Assembly: GCA_946480825.1 (NCBI GenBank)
Contig: CAMLLG010000115.1
Coordinates: 1 to 7,938 of the forward strand
Source: an uncultured Lysobacteraceae bacterium
GTDB taxonomy: Bacteria > Pseudomonadota > Gammaproteobacteria > Xanthomonadales > Xanthomonadaceae
Length of the DNA: 7,938 nucleotides
Reading direction: 5' to 3'
Part shown: piece after piece, positions 6,340 to 7,938 of the stretch
How positions within the stretch are numbered: the first letter of the stretch is position 1
How the letters are laid out: every line of letters starts with the position of its first letter
Notes under the pieces: model-generated
Database searches by the model: none
What the model saw: the letters and a program-made list of their open reading frames with translations, nothing else
Told to the model about the DNA's origin: nothing
Translations under genes and position numbers: made by a program

Positions 6340-6510
6340 ATGATAGGCGAAACCATTCTCATTCCCGAACCGCGTCCCGAAGCGCCCGAAGGCGCTGTCG
6401 TGACGGGCTCGGCCCCGGGTTCCGCGGCGAAGGAAATCGGTGGCCGCGAAGGCCTCGACCCGACCCGCTACGGCGATTGGGAGAAGAATGGCCGCTGCAT
6501 CGATTTCTAG
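6340..6510 (+). CDS. DUF1674 / SDHAF4-like succinate dehydrogenase assembly factor
   Basis: A 56-residue protein whose last 22 residues, GREGLDPTRYGDWEKNGRCIDF with stop directly after, are the hallmark of DUF1674 (the SDHAF4/Sdh8 family). In mitochondria SDHAF4 binds flavinylated SdhA, shields it from autoxidation and promotes its joining with SdhB; a similar role for SdhA here is inferred. The N-terminal 34 residues are Pro/Glu/Ala-rich and look disordered, as is usual. The ATG at 6340 is chosen over upstream in-frame codons because AGGA (6327-6330) lies nine bases before it and the frame further up runs antisense through ygfZ. It precedes sdhC by 203 bases in the same direction, matching the functional tie. 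It is easily missed in annotation because it is so short. Confidence 0.88.
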   Translation: MIGETILIPEPRPEAPEGAVVTGSAPGSAAKEIGGREGLDPTRYGDWEKNGRCIDF

Positions 6511-6594
6511 CGGGCTGTCGAACGACGGCCTGCCCACGCGGCCAAGGGCGGCTGCGACGACGGGGCGATCGCGCAAGCGAGCGATCCGTCGGGA

Positions 6595-6620
6595 GCGAGT
6601 CGGACATGGACCCGATTCGC
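6595..6620 (+). other. Hairpin in the leader between the SDHAF4 gene and sdhC
   Basis: GCGAGTCGG (6595-6603) pairs with CCGATTCGC (6612-6620) over 9 bp including one G-U pair, with an 8-base loop. Only GGTTTG follows, so it is not a strong terminator. It could protect or weaken read-through from the SDHAF4 gene into sdhC, or be chance in GC-rich DNA. The rest of the gap (6511-6713) shows no convincing gene; TTGAAA at 6624-6629 has no good -10 partner at the proper distance. Confidence 0.3.
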
Positions 6621-6713
6621 GGTTTGAAAGGCACTCAGGATGAGCGTCTTCCACCCAACTGCTGGAACCGGCTAGAGCTACGCAATCCCCTTTCCGATCT
6701 GGGCGCAACACGA

Positions 6714-7103
6714 ATGAGCAACCGCGCACGTCCCCTGTCGCCGCATCTGCAGATCTATCGCAAGCAGATCACCAGCGTGATGTCGATCATGCATCGCATC
6801 AGCGGCATTCTTCTTTCCTTCGGCGCGTTCGTGCTGGCCTGGTGGCTGCTCGCGGTCGCGCAGGGCGGCGAGGCCTACGATCGGGCCGCGGCCCTCCTCG
6901 CATCGCCCTTCGGCAAACTGGCGCTGTTCGGTTTCTCGCTGGCGCTGGTCTATCACCTGCTCAACGGCATCCGCCACCTGCTCTGGGATGCGGGCTGGGG
7001 CTTCCAGATCCCGCAGGTCTACAAGTCCGGCTATACGGTCGTCGCGCTGACGGTGGTGTTCACCGCCGCGATCTGGTTCTTCGCGATGCGGGGTGCGGCA
7101 TGA
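6714..7103 (+). CDS. sdhC: Succinate dehydrogenase cytochrome b556 subunit
   Basis: A 129-residue inner-membrane anchor of complex II that, with SdhD, holds haem b and forms the ubiquinone site. It opens with the family motif RPLSPHLQIYR (6-16), then SIMHRISG (24-31), in which Ser24 and Arg28 match the E. coli quinone-site residues Ser27 and Arg31. YHLLNGIRHLLWDAG (80-94) holds His81, matching the axial haem ligand His84 of E. coli. Three membrane helices are seen at about 30-50, 69-89 and 107-127. The ATG at 6714 puts the RPLSPH motif at its usual distance from the start; the frame is open further up to 6477, but the extra residues do not look like SdhC. The ribosome-binding site is weak (GGGCG). 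The stop overlaps the sdhD start (ATGA). Confidence 0.95.
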   Translation: MSNRARPLSPHLQIYRKQITSVMSIMHRISGILLSFGAFVLAWWLLAVAQGGEAYDRAAALLASPFGKLALFGFSLALVYHLLNGIRHLLWDAGWGFQIPQVYKSGYTVVALTVVFTAAIWFFAMRGAA

Positions 7104-7498
7104 GCGGCTCTCCCGTTCGCGATTTCCGTACGCCGGTCGCCCGCGCCCGCGGTCTGGGTTCGGCGAAATCCGGCACCGGCCATTTCTGGTGGCAGCGCGT
7201 CACCGCGGTGTTCCTGGCGCTGCTCACACCTTGGGTCCTCGGCATGATCGTCGCGCTGGTCGGTGCGGATCTCGCCCAGGTCCAGGCGTCGCTGGCGAAG
7301 CCGATGAACGCGATCCCGCTCGCGCTGTTCGCGATCAGTCTGTTCTGGCACGCGCGGCTCGGCTTGCAGGTGGTGGTCGAAGACTATTTCCACCACCGTC
7401 CGACCGAAATTTTCCTGCAGTTGCTGATCGCGTTCGCCTGCGCGCTCGGCGCGCTCGCTTCTCTCTACGCGATCGGCCGCATCGCGATTCTGGCCTGA
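7100..7498 (+). CDS. sdhD: Succinate dehydrogenase hydrophobic membrane anchor subunit
   Basis: A 132-residue second membrane anchor of complex II. The N-terminus [24 protein letters not shown] (10-33) is the signature of the proteobacterial SdhD group. In the middle helix, His84 in FWHARLGLQ matches the second haem b ligand (E. coli His71), and Asp95-Tyr96 in VVEDYFHH match the E. coli Asp82-Tyr83 pair by the ubiquinone. Three membrane helices lie at about 34-55, 70-92 and 105-130. It starts inside the last codon of sdhC (ATGA), so the two subunits are probably translated in a coupled way that favours equal amounts. The sdhA ATG follows four bases after the stop. Confidence 0.93.
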   Translation: MSGSPVRDFRTPVARARGLGSAKSGTGHFWWQRVTAVFLALLTPWVLGMIVALVGADLAQVQASLAKPMNAIPLALFAISLFWHARLGLQVVVEDYFHHRPTEIFLQLLIAFACALGALASLYAIGRIAILA

Positions 7499-7502
7499 CA
7501 CC

Positions 7503-7938
7503 ATGACCTCCGCATACAACTCCACCGCCTATAAAATCACCGAACACAAGTACGACATGGTCGTGGTCGGCGCCGGTGGCGCCGGGCTGCGCGCGACCTT
7601 CGGCCTGGCCCACAAGGGGCTGCAGACCGCCTGCATCACCAAGGTCTTTCCGACCCGCTCGCATACGGTCGCGGCGCAGGGCGGCATTTCCGCCGCGCTC
7701 GGCAACATGGGCGAGGACGACTGGCGCTTCCACTTCTACGACACCATCAAGGGCTCGGACTGGCTGGGCGACCAGGACGCCATCGAGTACATGTGCCGCG
7801 AGGCCATCCCGGCCATCATCGAGCTCGAGCACTACGGCGTGCCGTTCTCGCGCACCGAAGACGGCAAGATCTACCAGCGTCCGTTCGGCGGCATGACCAC
7901 GCACTACGGCAAGGGCATCGCCCAGCGCACCTGCGCCG
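7503..7938 (+). CDS. sdhA: Succinate dehydrogenase flavoprotein subunit, 3'-truncated by window edge
   Basis: The first 145 residues of a protein normally near 590 long; it oxidises succinate to fumarate on the cytoplasmic side of the membrane and passes electrons to SdhB. Seen: the FAD dinucleotide-binding motif [12 protein letters not shown] (20-31), [20 protein letters not shown] (49-68) in which His54 matches the His that carries covalent FAD in E. coli (His45), [15 protein letters not shown] (80-94), and the substrate-domain start [13 protein letters not shown] at 126-138. The ATG at 7503 lies four bases after sdhD and has no clear ribosome-binding site, so translation probably depends on coupling. 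The frame is open to the right edge. The FAD-linked His is the site where the SDHAF4-like protein upstream is relevant. Confidence 0.96.
   Translation, partial: MTSAYNSTAYKITEHKYDMVVVGAGGAGLRATFGLAHKGLQTACITKVFPTRSHTVAAQGGISAALGNMGEDDWRFHFYDTIKGSDWLGDQDAIEYMCREAIPAIIELEHYGVPFSRTEDGKIYQRPFGGMTTHYGKGIAQRTCA

Noticed and set aside
6477..6713. N-terminal extension of SdhC, including an in-frame ATG at 6606
   Set aside because: SdhC proteins begin a few residues before the RPLSPH motif; the extension is unlike any SdhC N-terminus and lacks a well-placed ribosome-binding site.
1..7938. tRNA, rRNA, CRISPR array, insertion sequence, phage or plasmid origin
   Set aside because: No cloverleaf, spaced direct-repeat array, transposase, integrase or iteron cluster was seen on either strand by eye.

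Overview
The window reads as ordinary chromosomal DNA of a gammaproteobacterium of the Xanthomonadaceae (Lysobacter/Stenotrophomonas/Xanthomonas-like). It has high G+C, strong GC bias at third codon positions, dense genes and no transposase, integrase, tRNA, rRNA or CRISPR array. Three features point to this family: a single-chain (alpha+beta fused) 2-oxoacid dehydrogenase E1, a small protein that looks like the XVIPCD type IV secretion signal of xanthomonads, and a DUF1674 (SDHAF4-type) gene directly before sdhCDA. The taxonomic call is from recognition, not from a search.

Region 1 (1-1091) is the 3' part of a glutaryl-CoA dehydrogenase gene, cut by the left edge. Its active-site residues, including the glutarate-specific Arg and Ser, are visible. 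Region 2 (1092-1233) is a spacer holding an imperfect inverted repeat with the look of a dispersed xanthomonad repeat. Region 3 (1234-4734) has three genes on the + strand: a GNAT acetyltransferase, a glutathione S-transferase overlapping it by ATGA, and after a 55-bp gap the fused thiamine-diphosphate E1 with its own strong ribosome-binding site.

Region 4 (4735-5402) is the most unusual. A 142-bp spacer holds three copies of CGGGCGGG and a plausible promoter. It is followed by a 164-residue protein that appears to consist almost only of an XVIPCD secretion domain and a Gln-rich tail, with no toxin domain attached. Its likely terminator lies inside the 3' end of the convergent ygfZ gene.

Region 5 (5403-7938) is a respiration and Fe-S module. 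ygfZ (folate-dependent Fe-S maintenance) is on the - strand. Diverging from it across 40 bp are a 56-residue SDHAF4-like flavinylation/assembly factor, then sdhC, sdhD and the 5' end of sdhA, which runs off the right edge. sdhC/sdhD overlap and sdhD/sdhA are 4 bp apart, so they form one operon. The 203-bp gap between the SDHAF4 gene and sdhC holds a hairpin and no convincing gene.

Together the right half makes and maintains succinate dehydrogenase (complex II): a flavinylation helper, the membrane anchors, the flavoprotein and an Fe-S repair protein. The left half is acyl-CoA and 2-oxoacid catabolism. The XVIPCD-like gene sits between them and has no obvious functional link to either side.
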